NCBI GenBank assembly: GCA_017881265.1
Contig: JADGRA010000080.1
Location: 145,667-209,666, forward strand
Reading direction: 5' to 3'
Source: Myxococcaceae bacterium
Lineage (GTDB): Bacteria; Myxococcota; Myxococcia; Myxococcales; Myxococcaceae
Length of the DNA stretch: 64,000 nt
Shown: piece by piece, positions 31,227 through 40,500 of the stretch
Layout of the letters: each line of letters opens with the position of its first letter
Position numbering within the stretch: the first letter of the stretch is position 1
Notes under the pieces: generated by a model
Database searches by the model: none
What the model was told of the DNA's origin: nothing
What the model saw: only the letters and a program-made list of their open reading frames with translations
Made by a program: the position numbers and the translations under genes

Positions 31227-31844
31227 GTGCCCAGAGCCCCCCTCGACCTCAACCGCGCCATCCGAGAGCTCCTGACCGACGTTTCCGTCCGGATGCACGA
31301 GTTCTCCCACGTCCAGCCCGAGCGCATCCTGGTGGTCGCCGGGGAAGCCCGGCGCGCCTCCCGGGGAAGCGTCAAGCCCCTGGCCTTCGCCGGCGGGAAA
31401 AGCCGGGACACCACGGGGTTGCGCAAGCCGGTGGTGCGCCTGCACGGTCGGCGCATGCTGTACTGCATCACGCTGCGACCGCTCTTCTTCCGGGCCTCGA
31501 CGCCCGAGGCGCGCATCGAGACGCTGCTGCATGAACTCTTCCACGTGAGTGCCGCCTTCGACGGCACGCTGGACGCGTCCCGGCGCCACGCCTGCATCGG
31601 CGGCGCCTTCCGGAAACGGTTTCGGCCCCTCGTCCGCCGCTACCTGCGGCGGTGCCCACCGGAGGTCCGGGCGGCGTTCGCCCACCGGGGCCCGGTGCGG
31701 GTCCTCCAGTGGCTGGAGCGGCCGCCGGCCTTCCACGTCCCGCGGCCGAGCAAGAATCGCCGCCGTTACACCGAAGAACAGCTCTTCGTGTCAACCATGG
31801 AATTCATTACAAAGCCGCGTAAGCGCCGTCCCGCGGTGCACTGA
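31227..31844 (+). CDS. Putative zinc metallopeptidase-like protein (HExxH)
   Basis: The 205-residue basic protein starts at GTG 31227, eight bases after a GGAGG ribosome binding site. Residues 100-107 read LLHELFHV, a good zincin HExxH motif (His102, Glu103, His106) within a hydrophobic helix; a later His121 or Asp112 could be the third ligand. A second HExxH-like set, HEFSH, occurs at 24-28. It has no signal peptide and ends in a Lys/Arg-rich tail. I do not recognise a named family; proteolysis is inferred only from the motif. Confidence 0.6.
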   Translation: MPRAPLDLNRAIRELLTDVSVRMHEFSHVQPERILVVAGEARRASRGSVKPLAFAGGKSRDTTGLRKPVVRLHGRRMLYCITLRPLFFRASTPEARIETLLHELFHVSAAFDGTLDASRRHACIGGAFRKRFRPLVRRYLRRCPPEVRAAFAHRGPVRVLQWLERPPAFHVPRPSKNRRRYTEEQLFVSTMEFITKPRKRRPAVH

Positions 31845-31934
31845 CGCCCGCTCAGCCTGGGGGGGTGGACGGCTACCCCACGGGGGAAAAACCGGGCGGG
31901 ACCTCGGGCTGGCCTCAGGGTAGTCTCCGTCGCC

Positions 31935-33569
31935 GTGTCGTTAGCTCCTGGGACCCCGGTCGGCCGCTACGTCGTGCGGCGGAAGCTTGCCGAAGGCGGG
32001 ATGGCAGAGATTTTTCTCGCCGCTTCCCGCGGTCCCGAGGGGTTCGAGAAGGAAGTGGTCATCAAGCGCATCCGCTCGGCGCTGGCCGATGACCCAAGCT
32101 TCGTGCAGATGTTCATCGCCGAGGCGCGGGTGGCCAGCAAGCTCAACCACCCCAACATCGTCCACATCTTCGACTTCGACCAGCACAGCGACAGCTACTA
32201 CCTGGCGATGGAGTACGTGCGGGGCAAGTCCCTGGCCGAGGTGCAGCGCCGCACCCGCGAACGCCAGCTTCACTTCCCCACCGTCCTGGCAGCGCAAGTC
32301 GCGCTGGAGGTGGCCCGGGGACTGGCGTACGCGCACAAGATGACCGACCACGGTCAGCCGCTGAATCTCGTGCACCGGGACGTCACCCCGCACAACATCC
32401 TCATCTCCTACGACGGCTCGGTGAAGCTCACCGACTTCGGCATCGCCAAGGCCGGCAACCGCGCCACCACTGCCGGGATGCTGAAGGGCAAGTTCGCCTA
32501 CATGTCTCCCGAGCAGTCCCGCGGCGAGCCGGTGGACGCGCGAACGGACATCTTTGCCCTGGGCATCACCCTGTGGGAGCTGCTGACGCAAGGCAAGCTG
32601 TTCGACGGGGACAGTGACGTGGCCGTGCTCCGCGCCGTGCAGGAGCGCCCCATCGAAAGTCCCGCCCAGCTCAACTCGGCCATAGACTCCGAGCTCGACG
32701 CCATCGTCCTGCGGGCCCTGCTGCGCGACCCGGCGGGCCGCTACCAGAACGCGCACGACTTCGAACGCGCCCTGCAGCAATACGTCATCCACCACACCCG
32801 CTCCCCGGAAGATGCCGACGTGGGGGCCTACCTGCGCGAGCTCTTCGCCGAGGAGTTCCGGGCGGACCAGACCGAGCCCGAGGTTCCCCTGCAGCTGCTC
32901 ACGCCACCTCCAGGCAGAAGCTCGGGGGAGGGCCTCGCCGTCCGCGGCGGGACCCCTTCGTTGGGAATGGCGCCGGTGGGTATGGACACCGCCGCGTACG
33001 CCTTCACTGCCCGGCAGAGCGGAAAGGGCGCCCCGGCCGGGACGCCCACCGGCGGGCCCGTCCCCTCGGTGGTGACGCAGCGCTCGCCGGCCGGAACGGG
33101 CAGCCTCACGGCGGCTGGCATGGGCGGCGCGCGGCGCTTCCTGGTGCCCGGCATGGTCGGCACCGGCGTCTTCGCGGCCCTGTGCGCCGTCTTCCTCTTG
33201 GGCCGTGGCACCTCCTCGGTGGCGCCCGCCTCCGTTCCGGCTCCCGCCCCCCCGGCCGCGCCCGCACCTCCTCCAGCGCCGCCGGTGCAGGCAACGCTGC
33301 CGCCCGCGACCGCCCCGGCGGTGGCCGTCCCGGCGTCGCCGCCCGTCCAGGTGGGCCCCCCGGGCTTCCTGACGGTGGAAGCGACGCCGTGGGGCAAGCT
33401 CGTCATCGACGGCAAGTCGTACGGAGACATCGAGGGTGTCAGCAAGCGCATCTCCCTGTCTCCCGGGCCGCATGAGGTTCGACTGGTCAACCGCAAGACG
33501 AAGAGCTGGACGGTGCCCATCGAATCCGGGAAGACGCGGCAGCTGAAGTACAACTTCATCACCGACTAG
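31935..33569 (+). CDS. Transmembrane Ser/Thr protein kinase with PEGA-like extracytoplasmic domain
   Basis: The 544-residue protein starts at GTG with an N-terminal Hanks kinase domain (residues about 10-290: KLAEGGMAEIFLA, Lys in VVIKRIR, LVHRDVTPHNILISYDG, LTDFGIAKAG, AYMSPEQSRGEPVDARTDIF). A low-complexity linker follows, then one membrane segment (FLVPGMVGTGVFAALCAVFL), a Pro/Ala-rich stretch and a C-terminal PEGA-like domain (LVIDGKSYGDIEGVSKRISL, GPHEVRLVN). PEGA domains are surface-associated, so the kinase may sense something at the envelope. It is followed by three plus-strand genes for exported proteins. Confidence 0.92.
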   Translation: MSLAPGTPVGRYVVRRKLAEGGMAEIFLAASRGPEGFEKEVVIKRIRSALADDPSFVQMFIAEARVASKLNHPNIVHIFDFDQHSDSYYLAMEYVRGKSLAEVQRRTRERQLHFPTVLAAQVALEVARGLAYAHKMTDHGQPLNLVHRDVTPHNILISYDGSVKLTDFGIAKAGNRATTAGMLKGKFAYMSPEQSRGEPVDARTDIFALGITLWELLTQGKLFDGDSDVAVLRAVQERPIESPAQLNSAIDSELDAIVLRALLRDPAGRYQNAHDFERALQQYVIHHTRSPEDADVGAYLRELFAEEFRADQTEPEVPLQLLTPPPGRSSGEGLAVRGGTPSLGMAPVGMDTAAYAFTARQSGKGAPAGTPTGGPVPSVVTQRSPAGTGSLTAAGMGGARRFLVPGMVGTGVFAALCAVFLLGRGTSSVAPASVPAPAPPAAPAPPPAPPVQATLPPATAPAVAVPASPPVQVGPPGFLTVEATPWGKLVIDGKSYGDIEGVSKRISLSPGPHEVRLVNRKTKSWTVPIESGKTRQLKYNFITD

Positions 33570-33626
33570 AGCGCTCGCCACTGCTGGGGGACGGGTGGAC
33601 GGGGGCGACGCGAGGGAGGGTGGGCG

Positions 33627-35096
33627 ATGCGAGGACGCTGGACCTGGAGTTGGGCAGCGCTGGCGCTGGCGCTGGCGGCGCGGCCGGTCGTCGCTCAAAA
33701 CGTGCCGCAGAGTGCGGTCGTCGCGGTGGGCCAGTGCAGCGTCGCAGGGAGCGCCATCGCCGCACGCAGCTTCCGGACCGCGCTCACGCAGAAGCTCGGG
33801 GCCGCTGTGCAGCCGGAAGTGCAGACGGCCGCGCCTCTGGGCGGCCTGGCGGAGCGGACGCTCCCCGAGCTGCAAGCCGCCCTCACTGCGGCGCGCAATG
33901 ACTTCTACTCGGAGAAGACGGACGTCGCGCTCTCCTCGGTGAAGGGTGCCCTGGACGACGTCGTCCGGCTCATCCCCTCGGACGCGCGCTGGGCCGTCGA
34001 GCGCGACATGCTCACCTTCGAGGCGCAGGTGGAACTCAAGTCGGACCGCGCCACCGCCGGAGCAACGCTGGGCCGCATCTTTCGGGTGGAGCCAGACTAC
34101 AAGCCGGATACCTCGGTTTATCCCCCCTCCTTCCAGCGCTTCGCGGATGACGTGCGCAAGGCCGCCAAGAAGCTGCCCACCAACCGGCTGGACATTGCCG
34201 TCTCGCCGCCGGGCAAACCGGTCTTCGTCGGCGGCAAGCGCTCCGGCGACGCCCCCATCTCCCTCCGGGTCCCGCCCGGCGAGTACCGGGTGGAGGTGGA
34301 CTGGGGGTACCGCGGCGTGTCGCGCAACGTCACCATCCTGGCGCCGCCGGCGCCCCCCCAGTCGGTCGAGTTCGCGGCGGCGGTGGAAGGCGCCTTCGCG
34401 CCGGACGTCGGGCCCTGCGTCGAGCCGCTGCCGGACATGAACACGGCGCTCGGCCACCTGCTCCCGCTGTTGAACGTGGGCAAGGTGTACGCCGTTCGCA
34501 CCCTGACCTGGGGTGGAGACCGCTACGCCAGCGTGACTGAGGTGAGCGATGCAGGCCTACGCACCGTCCGCGTGAAGCTCCAGCCCGGCGCACCGCAGGG
34601 CGAGTCTCTTGGCCTGATGGCCGCGTACTTCGAAACCGGTCGCGCAGCGCCGCAGGTGGAAGTCCTCCCCACGGGGATGACCGACCTCCCGCCACCCGTG
34701 GCCGCCGCCCCCCCCAAGACGGCACCACCCCCGACCGGCACTAAGGCCAATCCCGGTCTGCAGATTGGGGGCTGGGTCAGCGTCGGCGTCGGCGTCCTCG
34801 GCCTGGGCGTCAGCGTGGCCGCCTTCATCTCTGCCAACAACGCGAAAAACTCCCTCAGTGCCAAGCAGGTGAACGGGGCGTTCCCGCCCAACTACCAAAG
34901 CCAATTTCAGTCCGCCAACAGTACCATCCAGTCCAGACAGACGCTCGCCGTCGTGAGCGGCAGCATCGGCGTGGCGGCGCTGGTGACCGGCGTGGTGTTG
35001 CTCGTCGTCGGCGGCCCTCACGGTGCGCCCGGTGTCTCCGTCGCGCCCAGCCTGATTCCAGGCGGCGGCGGCGCCCTCATCGCGGGGAGCTTCTGA
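33627..35096 (+). CDS. Exported PEGA-like protein with C-terminal membrane segments
   Basis: The 489-residue protein has a signal peptide ending ARPVVAQ. A helical region (residues 60-165) includes RNDFYSEKTDVALSSVKGAL and FRVEPDYKPDTSVYPPSFQR, followed by a PEGA-like beta domain (residues about 185-240, VSPPGKPVFVGGKRSGDAPI). Two late hydrophobic segments (VSVGVGVLGLGVSVAAFI and VSGSIGVAALVTGVVLLVVG) enclose a Gln/Asn/Ser-rich loop. This layout recurs in myxobacterial envelope proteins next to kinases. The partner and function are unknown. It starts 57 bp after the kinase stop. Confidence 0.75.
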   Translation: MRGRWTWSWAALALALAARPVVAQNVPQSAVVAVGQCSVAGSAIAARSFRTALTQKLGAAVQPEVQTAAPLGGLAERTLPELQAALTAARNDFYSEKTDVALSSVKGALDDVVRLIPSDARWAVERDMLTFEAQVELKSDRATAGATLGRIFRVEPDYKPDTSVYPPSFQRFADDVRKAAKKLPTNRLDIAVSPPGKPVFVGGKRSGDAPISLRVPPGEYRVEVDWGYRGVSRNVTILAPPAPPQSVEFAAAVEGAFAPDVGPCVEPLPDMNTALGHLLPLLNVGKVYAVRTLTWGGDRYASVTEVSDAGLRTVRVKLQPGAPQGESLGLMAAYFETGRAAPQVEVLPTGMTDLPPPVAAAPPKTAPPPTGTKANPGLQIGGWVSVGVGVLGLGVSVAAFISANNAKNSLSAKQVNGAFPPNYQSQFQSANSTIQSRQTLAVVSGSIGVAALVTGVVLLVVGGPHGAPGVSVAPSLIPGGGGALIAGSF

Positions 35097-35098
35097 CC

Positions 35099-36925
35099 AT
35101 GAACTCGACCAGGAAGCTTCGAAGCCTCTTCGTCCTCTGCGCCCTTGCAGTGGCTGCCGTGGCGGCCCTCAGTAGCCAAGGTTGCAACGGCTTCGGGACG
35201 ACGTGTTCGACCACTGCGGACTGCCAGGCCAAGAACCCGGGCGCCACCTGCGACCCGACCCTCAAGGTGTGCTTCCTCCATCCGGGGCCGTACGTCCGGA
35301 CCGTCGAACCCGCCAACCAGGCGACGGGCGTGGCCGCGGCCAGCGGCCAGGTGGTGGTCACCTTTTCCGAGGTCGTCGCCGACGCGGGGGTGAAGGGCAC
35401 GACGTTCACGGTGAACGGGCAGGGCTTCAACACGCCGGGAAACTACCTGGTGACCGTGGATTCCGCCGACGCCTCCGTTGCGACCTTCAAACCCTACGCC
35501 GGTGGGCTCGCGCTGGGAACGGACTACACCGTCGACTTGACGGCCGCCATCAAGGACCTGACGGGCAACACGCTCTTGCCATTCACCAGCACCTTTTCGA
35601 CCCGGGACGGCGCCTTCATCGCGGGCAACAGCATTCGTTACGCCTCGCAGACCGGACAGTTCGCCGTCGCCTCGAATTTCTACGGGAACGTCGTGACGGC
35701 GATTAGCTACCTGCTGCCGCCGGTGAATGCCGCGGACCCCGCGCGCAGCGACTTCGGCATCGCCGGCGGCGTCTCGGCCGCGGGGGGCAATCCCACGACC
35801 GTGTCGGGCGCCGTCCAGGCGACGACTGGCATCCAGGTCAATTTCCCCACCGCCGGCATCGCAGCCGACGGGACCGCCTTCGCCGCCTGGACCAACTCCC
35901 CCACCTCTGGGCCCATCACCTACGACGCCGAGGTCGCCCTCTGGGACCCAACCGTCCAGGCCTGGCGGTCCGTCCTGCACCTGGCCGGGCCAGACGCCAA
36001 GACGCAATTCCCACAAGTCGTCGGCTTCAACAACGGCAATGGACTCGCCGTGTGGCTTCAGACGTCGGCGGGGAAACAGGTCGTCTTTGGAAGCTTCTTC
36101 GTGCCGGACGCGGGCTGGCTCGCCGCCGGCACCATCCAAACCGACCAGACCTTGGGTGCCAATCCTTCCGGGCAGGCGCGTCAGCTCACATTGGCAGGCG
36201 ACATTCCGGGGGACTCGCTGGTTGCGTGGCAGTCCGAGCAGGCCACCCAGGACGCTGGTCCCCCCCGAATCCTCGCGGCGTACCTGCCGGCCGGCGGGCT
36301 GGGGCCGCCGGTGTTCCTCTCGGCGCAGGACAGCCCATCGGCGCTGCCCAGGGCGGCGCTCGGCATCTACGGGTACGGGGCGGTCGTCTGGGAAACGCAG
36401 GCCGGGGCCAACGTGCACGTGTTCGCCTCCACGCTGGATGCCGCCCGCCCCACCCCCTTCAGCCAGGCGGCGCAACTCGACAACTCCGTCTCGGCCTTCA
36501 ATCCACAGGTGGGCGTCGCGGCCAACGGGTCTGCCGTCGCGGTTTGGCAGGAGAGCAGCCAAGGCGGAGCCAATGCGGTCGTGTCGAGTACCTTCACCCG
36601 CGGAAGCGACGGCGGCTGGTCAACGCCGGTGACCCTGGATTCGGACCCGAGCGCCTCTGTCTTTGCACCCGTCATCGCCGTGGACCCTGGCGGGAACGCC
36701 ATCGCCGCGTGGCTGAAGGGGACGGACGCCACCGGGTATACGGTGAGGGCCGGCCGCTACACCGTCGATGCGGGGTGGCACGGCGTCACGCAAGTCGGGG
36801 CGAGTGCAGACCCGGTGTACAAGTACCCCGTTGAAATCGTGGTCGACGGACTGGGTCGCGGCTTCGTGCTGGACACCCGGAACCCTGGCAACTCGCTGTA
36901 CGTGGAATACATTCCGTTTCAGTGA
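35099..36925 (+). CDS. Large lipoprotein with bacterial Ig-like domain
   Basis: The 608-residue protein starts two bases after the previous stop, so cotranscription is very likely. The signal ends at a lipobox (ALSSQGC, Cys29). A Cys-rich mini-domain typical of myxobacterial lipoproteins follows (CSTTADCQAKNPGATCDPTL). Residues about 58-165 resemble an Ig-like Big_5 domain (VRTVEPANQATGVAAASGQV, VVVTFSEVV). The remainder is beta-rich with repeats of the form ...AVWxxxxAG... and ...VAWQSE..., suggesting a propeller or repeat fold. Expected at the cell surface. No enzymatic motif is seen. Confidence 0.8.
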   Translation: MNSTRKLRSLFVLCALAVAAVAALSSQGCNGFGTTCSTTADCQAKNPGATCDPTLKVCFLHPGPYVRTVEPANQATGVAAASGQVVVTFSEVVADAGVKGTTFTVNGQGFNTPGNYLVTVDSADASVATFKPYAGGLALGTDYTVDLTAAIKDLTGNTLLPFTSTFSTRDGAFIAGNSIRYASQTGQFAVASNFYGNVVTAISYLLPPVNAADPARSDFGIAGGVSAAGGNPTTVSGAVQATTGIQVNFPTAGIAADGTAFAAWTNSPTSGPITYDAEVALWDPTVQAWRSVLHLAGPDAKTQFPQVVGFNNGNGLAVWLQTSAGKQVVFGSFFVPDAGWLAAGTIQTDQTLGANPSGQARQLTLAGDIPGDSLVAWQSEQATQDAGPPRILAAYLPAGGLGPPVFLSAQDSPSALPRAALGIYGYGAVVWETQAGANVHVFASTLDAARPTPFSQAAQLDNSVSAFNPQVGVAANGSAVAVWQESSQGGANAVVSSTFTRGSDGGWSTPVTLDSDPSASVFAPVIAVDPGGNAIAAWLKGTDATGYTVRAGRYTVDAGWHGVTQVGASADPVYKYPVEIVVDGLGRGFVLDTRNPGNSLYVEYIPFQ

Positions 36926-37075
36926 GGTGTCCGCACCCGCCGTGCACGCGCGCGTCGCCTTTCGCGTGCGACGCGGACAGCCCCGGGACGCGTCGCGTCC
37001 CCGCCTGAAGCGCCCGGGGCCTCCCTCCCCGGCGGGGCCCGGGGGTCAGGCCAGCGTGAACATTCGGGCCCGGGC

Positions 37076-37088
37076 ATACGTCGTATGT
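37076..37088. promoter_or_regulatory. 13-bp perfect palindrome upstream of the DUF6600 gene
   Basis: The 225-bp gap before the DUF6600 gene contains CATACGTCGTATG, two perfect six-base half sites around a central T, about 63 bases before the ATG. Its position fits an operator for a dimeric regulator, but nothing else supports this. Confidence 0.3.
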
Positions 37089-37150
37089 GCTGTAAACCGT
37101 GCGGGCCGGCAGGGTGACGCCACCGGCAGTCTGCAGGAAGGTGGCAGGCA

Positions 37151-38254
37151 ATGATGGGCACCAAGAGACAAGTTACCGGATTCATTGGCGTTTTTGCCAT
37201 GAGCTGGAATTTGTTCTCCGCCCCGGCGTTGGCGCAGGACTGGACTGCCGCCCCACCGCCCGACGGTGAGGTCCAGGCCAGCTTCGACGAAACCCTCTCG
37301 CCCTATGGAGAGTGGGTGGACGCGGACGGCACGCGCGTCTGGCGGCCCTCTGCGGCCGTCGTCGGTGAGGACTTTCAACCCTACGCGACCAACGGTCAGT
37401 GGGTGTCGTCGGACTACGGCTGGTACTTCCAGAGTGACTTCTCCTGGGGCTGGGCCCCCTTTCACTACGGCCGCTGGGCGATGGACCCGAATTACGGCTG
37501 GATTTGGGTCCCAGGCACGGTGTGGGCGCCGGCCTGGGTCGACTGGCGCAGCGGCGGTGGCTACATCGGCTGGGCCCCGCTTCCGCCGATTGGCTGGTCG
37601 GTGGTGGTGCAGCCGTGGCGGCCCTACTGGTGCTTCGTCCCGGTTGCCCACTTCTCAGGAAACTTCTGGGCCCACCGGCTTCCGGTGGAACACATCCACT
37701 ACGCCTACGCGGCCACCGCCCCGGTGCACCAGGCCGTCTCCTACAGTGGGGCGCGCTGGTACGCCGGGCCGCCCGTGTCCCAGGTGGAGCGCGTGACTGC
37801 CCAGCCCATCCAGCGGGTGGCCGGTAGCTTCACCCCGCCAGCGCCCGGCCGCATCCAGCCGGTCCAGCTTCAACCGCCGCGGGGGTACGCGGGCAACCCC
37901 GGGGCAGTGCGCCCCGCTGCCGTCCGGCAGAGTGTTCCTCCCCCCAGCCATCCGCCGCCGCCCAGTCGGCCCGCGCCGGCGCCGGCGCCGACGTCGACCG
38001 GGCATTCGGCGCCCCACGGCGCGTACAGCCCGCAGCCCCCGGCGGCCCCAGCTTCGGAAGGGACTCGCGTCGCCGCCGAGAGCGGCTGGAGCGGCAACCA
38101 CCCGGCAGCCGGGGGCGGCTGGAGCGGAACCGTCGCGCACGGGGCCTGGGCACCTGCCGGCAGCCCGACGGCCGTGCCGGTGTCGCCGGGGTTTGCTTCA
38201 TCCAGTCACGGCCACCCAGCGCCCGGCATCCACGGCATGGGCGGGCGTCGCTAG
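37151..38254 (+). CDS. Exported DUF6600 (Tyr/Trp-rich) protein
   Basis: The 367-residue protein has a signal peptide ending SAPALAQ. Residues 40-180 are rich in Trp/Tyr and show the repeated pattern YGxWxxxxxxGxxWxP of DUF6600 (SPYGEWVDADGTRVWRPS, NGQWVSSDYGWYFQSDFSWG, YGRWAMDPNYGWIWVPG). The C-terminal 150 residues are Pro/Ala/Gly-rich and disordered. DUF6600 proteins are exported and of unknown function. Two adjacent ATG codons at 37151 and 37154 are possible starts. Confidence 0.85.
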   Translation: MMGTKRQVTGFIGVFAMSWNLFSAPALAQDWTAAPPPDGEVQASFDETLSPYGEWVDADGTRVWRPSAAVVGEDFQPYATNGQWVSSDYGWYFQSDFSWGWAPFHYGRWAMDPNYGWIWVPGTVWAPAWVDWRSGGGYIGWAPLPPIGWSVVVQPWRPYWCFVPVAHFSGNFWAHRLPVEHIHYAYAATAPVHQAVSYSGARWYAGPPVSQVERVTAQPIQRVAGSFTPPAPGRIQPVQLQPPRGYAGNPGAVRPAAVRQSVPPPSHPPPPSRPAPAPAPTSTGHSAPHGAYSPQPPAAPASEGTRVAAESGWSGNHPAAGGGWSGTVAHGAWAPAGSPTAVPVSPGFASSSHGHPAPGIHGMGGRR

Positions 38255-38580
38255 CTCGGCACCGCCCTTCGTTTCGCACGCGGGGGAAAGGCTGCTCCAT
38301 TTCCCCCAGTGTGTTGCCTCGCCGACAGCGGTCTCGTGTACGCGCTTTTCCCGTCCGCCGCGCCGGGTGCCTCCGTCGAAAAAGGGGGGTGAGGGTGGCG
38401 TTGGCGTTGCGTTCGCGTGTCGCACGTCCGTGGTGGCGACGGCGGGCGCACGGCCAGGCAGCCGCGGATTAGGGACCGCCGAGTTCGGACGACGGTGAAC
38501 GTCAACGTCAACGGAGGCGGGAGCCACGGGCTCAACAGGCCGTGGCCTCGTCCCTGTTTCGGGGCGCGCCGCGCGCCATG
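38255..38580. other. Convergent intergenic region with two hairpins
   Basis: This 326-bp gap lies between the 3' ends of the DUF6600 gene and the last TPR gene of the minus-strand cluster. I find no convincing ORF, tRNA or small RNA. It contains an eight-pair hairpin (GGGGGAAA 38282-38289 with TTTCCCCC 38300-38307) near the plus-strand gene end and a seven-pair hairpin (GCCACGG 38523-38529 with CCGTGGC 38540-38546) near the minus-strand gene end. Neither has a clear T-tract, but their placement suits transcript ends. Confidence 0.5.
38282..38307 (+). terminator. Possible terminator hairpin downstream of the DUF6600 gene
   Basis: A perfect eight-pair stem (GGGGGAAA/TTTCCCCC) with a ten-base loop starts 28 bp after the stop. 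The tail AGTGTGTTGCC is only modestly T-rich, so termination is uncertain. Confidence 0.35.
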
Positions 38581-40500
38581 CTACGGGGTGGCCGTCTGGG
38601 AAGCGATGCGCTTGGCGGCTTCGGCGGCGTAGGGGTGGTCCTTCTGCAGGCTGGCCGCGCGCTGGTACTCGGCGAGGGCCTCCTTCTTCTTGCCTTGGGC
38701 CTCGTACAGCTGCCCCAGCGCATAGTGGGGCTCGGCCGCACCCGGGTCCGACTGGGCAGCGGCCTTGAAGGACTCCTCGGCCTTGCCGGGCTGGCGCTGC
38801 TCGTACAGGACGTGACCGAGGTAGAGAAGCCCGTACGGCTGTCGCGGGTCCGCCGCGAGGACCGCGCGCAGGACTTTGGCCGCCGCGTCCGGGTCTCCCC
38901 CGCGGAAATAGAGGAAGCCCAGCTCGGCCTTGGCCTCGAGCTGCGTCGGGTCGCGCCGCACTAGCGCCTCGAGTTCCGGCAGCGCCAGGTCCGGCCGGCC
39001 CTTCCGGGCGTGGAGGATTCCCAGGCGGGAGAGAATGGAGGTGTCGTCGGGGCGCTTGTCCTTGGCTGCCGAGAGGAGCGACTCGGCCGCCTGCCAGTTA
39101 CCCATGGCCAGGTAGAGGTCGGCCAGCCCGACGGTGGCTGCCAGGTTGTCCGGTGTCTCCGTCAGCACGCCCTTGTAGAGAGGCTCGGCCTTGGCCGCGA
39201 CGCGCTTCTTGGCGTAGAGGGCGGCCAGGTCGAGCCGCGCGTCGACGGTGGGGGAGAGGGCGACGCGCTTCTCGGCTTCGATGATGGCGCGGTCGATGTC
39301 CCCCATCGCCAGATAGGCGTCGGCCAGCGCGGCGCGGGCGCTCGCGTCATCCGGGAACTCGTGCACCGCCCGTTGCAGGGTCTCGATGGCGTCGACGAAC
39401 TTGCCCTGGCCCACGTAGGCCATGGCCAGCCCCTTGTACGCCTCGGCACTGTGCGAGGCCTTCAGGTCGTCGGCCCGCAGCGCGATGGCCTTCTGGAAGG
39501 CCTCCACCGCCTCCTTGCGCTTGCCCATCTTGAGGTACAGCTGGCCGAGCTGGGTGTACGGCCCGCTGGCCTTTGGCTGCAGCGACAGCGCGCGCTCGAA
39601 GGACTTGGTGGCGCGAGCGGTGTCACCGGCGCGGAACTGGGCAAGGCCGAGGTTGAACCAGGCGTCGGCGTAGGCCGGGTCCCCTTGCGTGGCAGCCTGG
39701 AAGTGGCGGGTCGCCCGGGCCACGTCGTCCTTGCCGTCCATGAGGGCGACGCCCAGGTTGTTGTGGGCCTGGACGTAGGCGGGGTTGAGCGTCAGCGCGC
39801 GCTCGAAGGAGGCGATGGCCCCGTCGACGTTGCCCTCCTTCATGAGGAGCACGCCGAGGTTGTAGTGAATGGCCGGGTCGGCGACGCCGGTGCGCGCCGC
39901 CGCCAGCAGCGTGTCCTTCGCCTCCGAGGTGAGTCCCTTCTCGGCCAGCGCCTTGCCGAGGTTCACCTGCGCGGCGCCCAGCGCGGGGTCCATCGCGAGC
40001 GCTCGGCGGTAGCCCTCGATGGCGTCGTCGAGCCGTCCGGCGTGGTGCTGGGCCTCGGCCAGGTTGAAGCGCAGCGCGGCATCCTGCGGCTGGAGCTCGA
40101 CGGCCCGCGCGTACTCGGCGATGGCCACGTCGGTCTCGTCGAATCGCCGTGCCATCAACCCCCGCTCGGCATGCAGCGACGCGTCCCCGGGGTAGGCGGC
40201 GATGGCAGCCACCAGGACGGCGCGTGCCTCCGTGCCCTCGCCGGAAAGTCGCAGCGCCCTGGACAGGAGGAGCCGGGCGGTGGGCCCGTCCCGCCGGCGC
40301 ACCAGCTCGCGGAACGGCGCGACGGCCTTGTCCGGCTCGCCGAGGGAGAGGAAGGCGAGCCCGAGGCGTTGCAGCGCTTCAGCATCATCCGGCGCCGCCA
40401 CCACCCGGGCGCTCTCCTCCTGGATGGCCTTGCGCAGCTGGGCCTCCTCTGGGTCGGGGTCGGCCGCGAGGAGCGACAGCGCCAGCAGCCACGGGGTCAT
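38581..40500 (-). CDS. TPR-repeat exported protein, last gene of the Glt/Nfs-like cluster
   Basis: The 639-residue protein has a short signal-like N-terminus (MTPWLLALSLLAADPD) and then about sixteen consecutive TPR units, for example AAQVNLGKALAEKGLTSEAK, IHYNLGVLLMKEGNVDGAIA and HNNLGVALMDGKDD. It is made of repeats throughout and has no catalytic motif, so a scaffold role is likely. Its ATG shares one base with the upstream stop (TGATG), indicating translational coupling. In position and type it recalls TPR proteins such as GltE of the Myxococcus gliding machinery, but TPR similarity alone cannot prove orthology. Confidence 0.85.
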   Translation of the reverse strand: MTPWLLALSLLAADPDPEEAQLRKAIQEESARVVAAPDDAEALQRLGLAFLSLGEPDKAVAPFRELVRRRDGPTARLLLSRALRLSGEGTEARAVLVAAIAAYPGDASLHAERGLMARRFDETDVAIAEYARAVELQPQDAALRFNLAEAQHHAGRLDDAIEGYRRALAMDPALGAAQVNLGKALAEKGLTSEAKDTLLAAARTGVADPAIHYNLGVLLMKEGNVDGAIASFERALTLNPAYVQAHNNLGVALMDGKDDVARATRHFQAATQGDPAYADAWFNLGLAQFRAGDTARATKSFERALSLQPKASGPYTQLGQLYLKMGKRKEAVEAFQKAIALRADDLKASHSAEAYKGLAMAYVGQGKFVDAIETLQRAVHEFPDDASARAALADAYLAMGDIDRAIIEAEKRVALSPTVDARLDLAALYAKKRVAAKAEPLYKGVLTETPDNLAATVGLADLYLAMGNWQAAESLLSAAKDKRPDDTSILSRLGILHARKGRPDLALPELEALVRRDPTQLEAKAELGFLYFRGGDPDAAAKVLRAVLAADPRQPYGLLYLGHVLYEQRQPGKAEESFKAAAQSDPGAAEPHYALGQLYEAQGKKKEALAEYQRAASLQKDHPYAAEAAKRIASQTATP

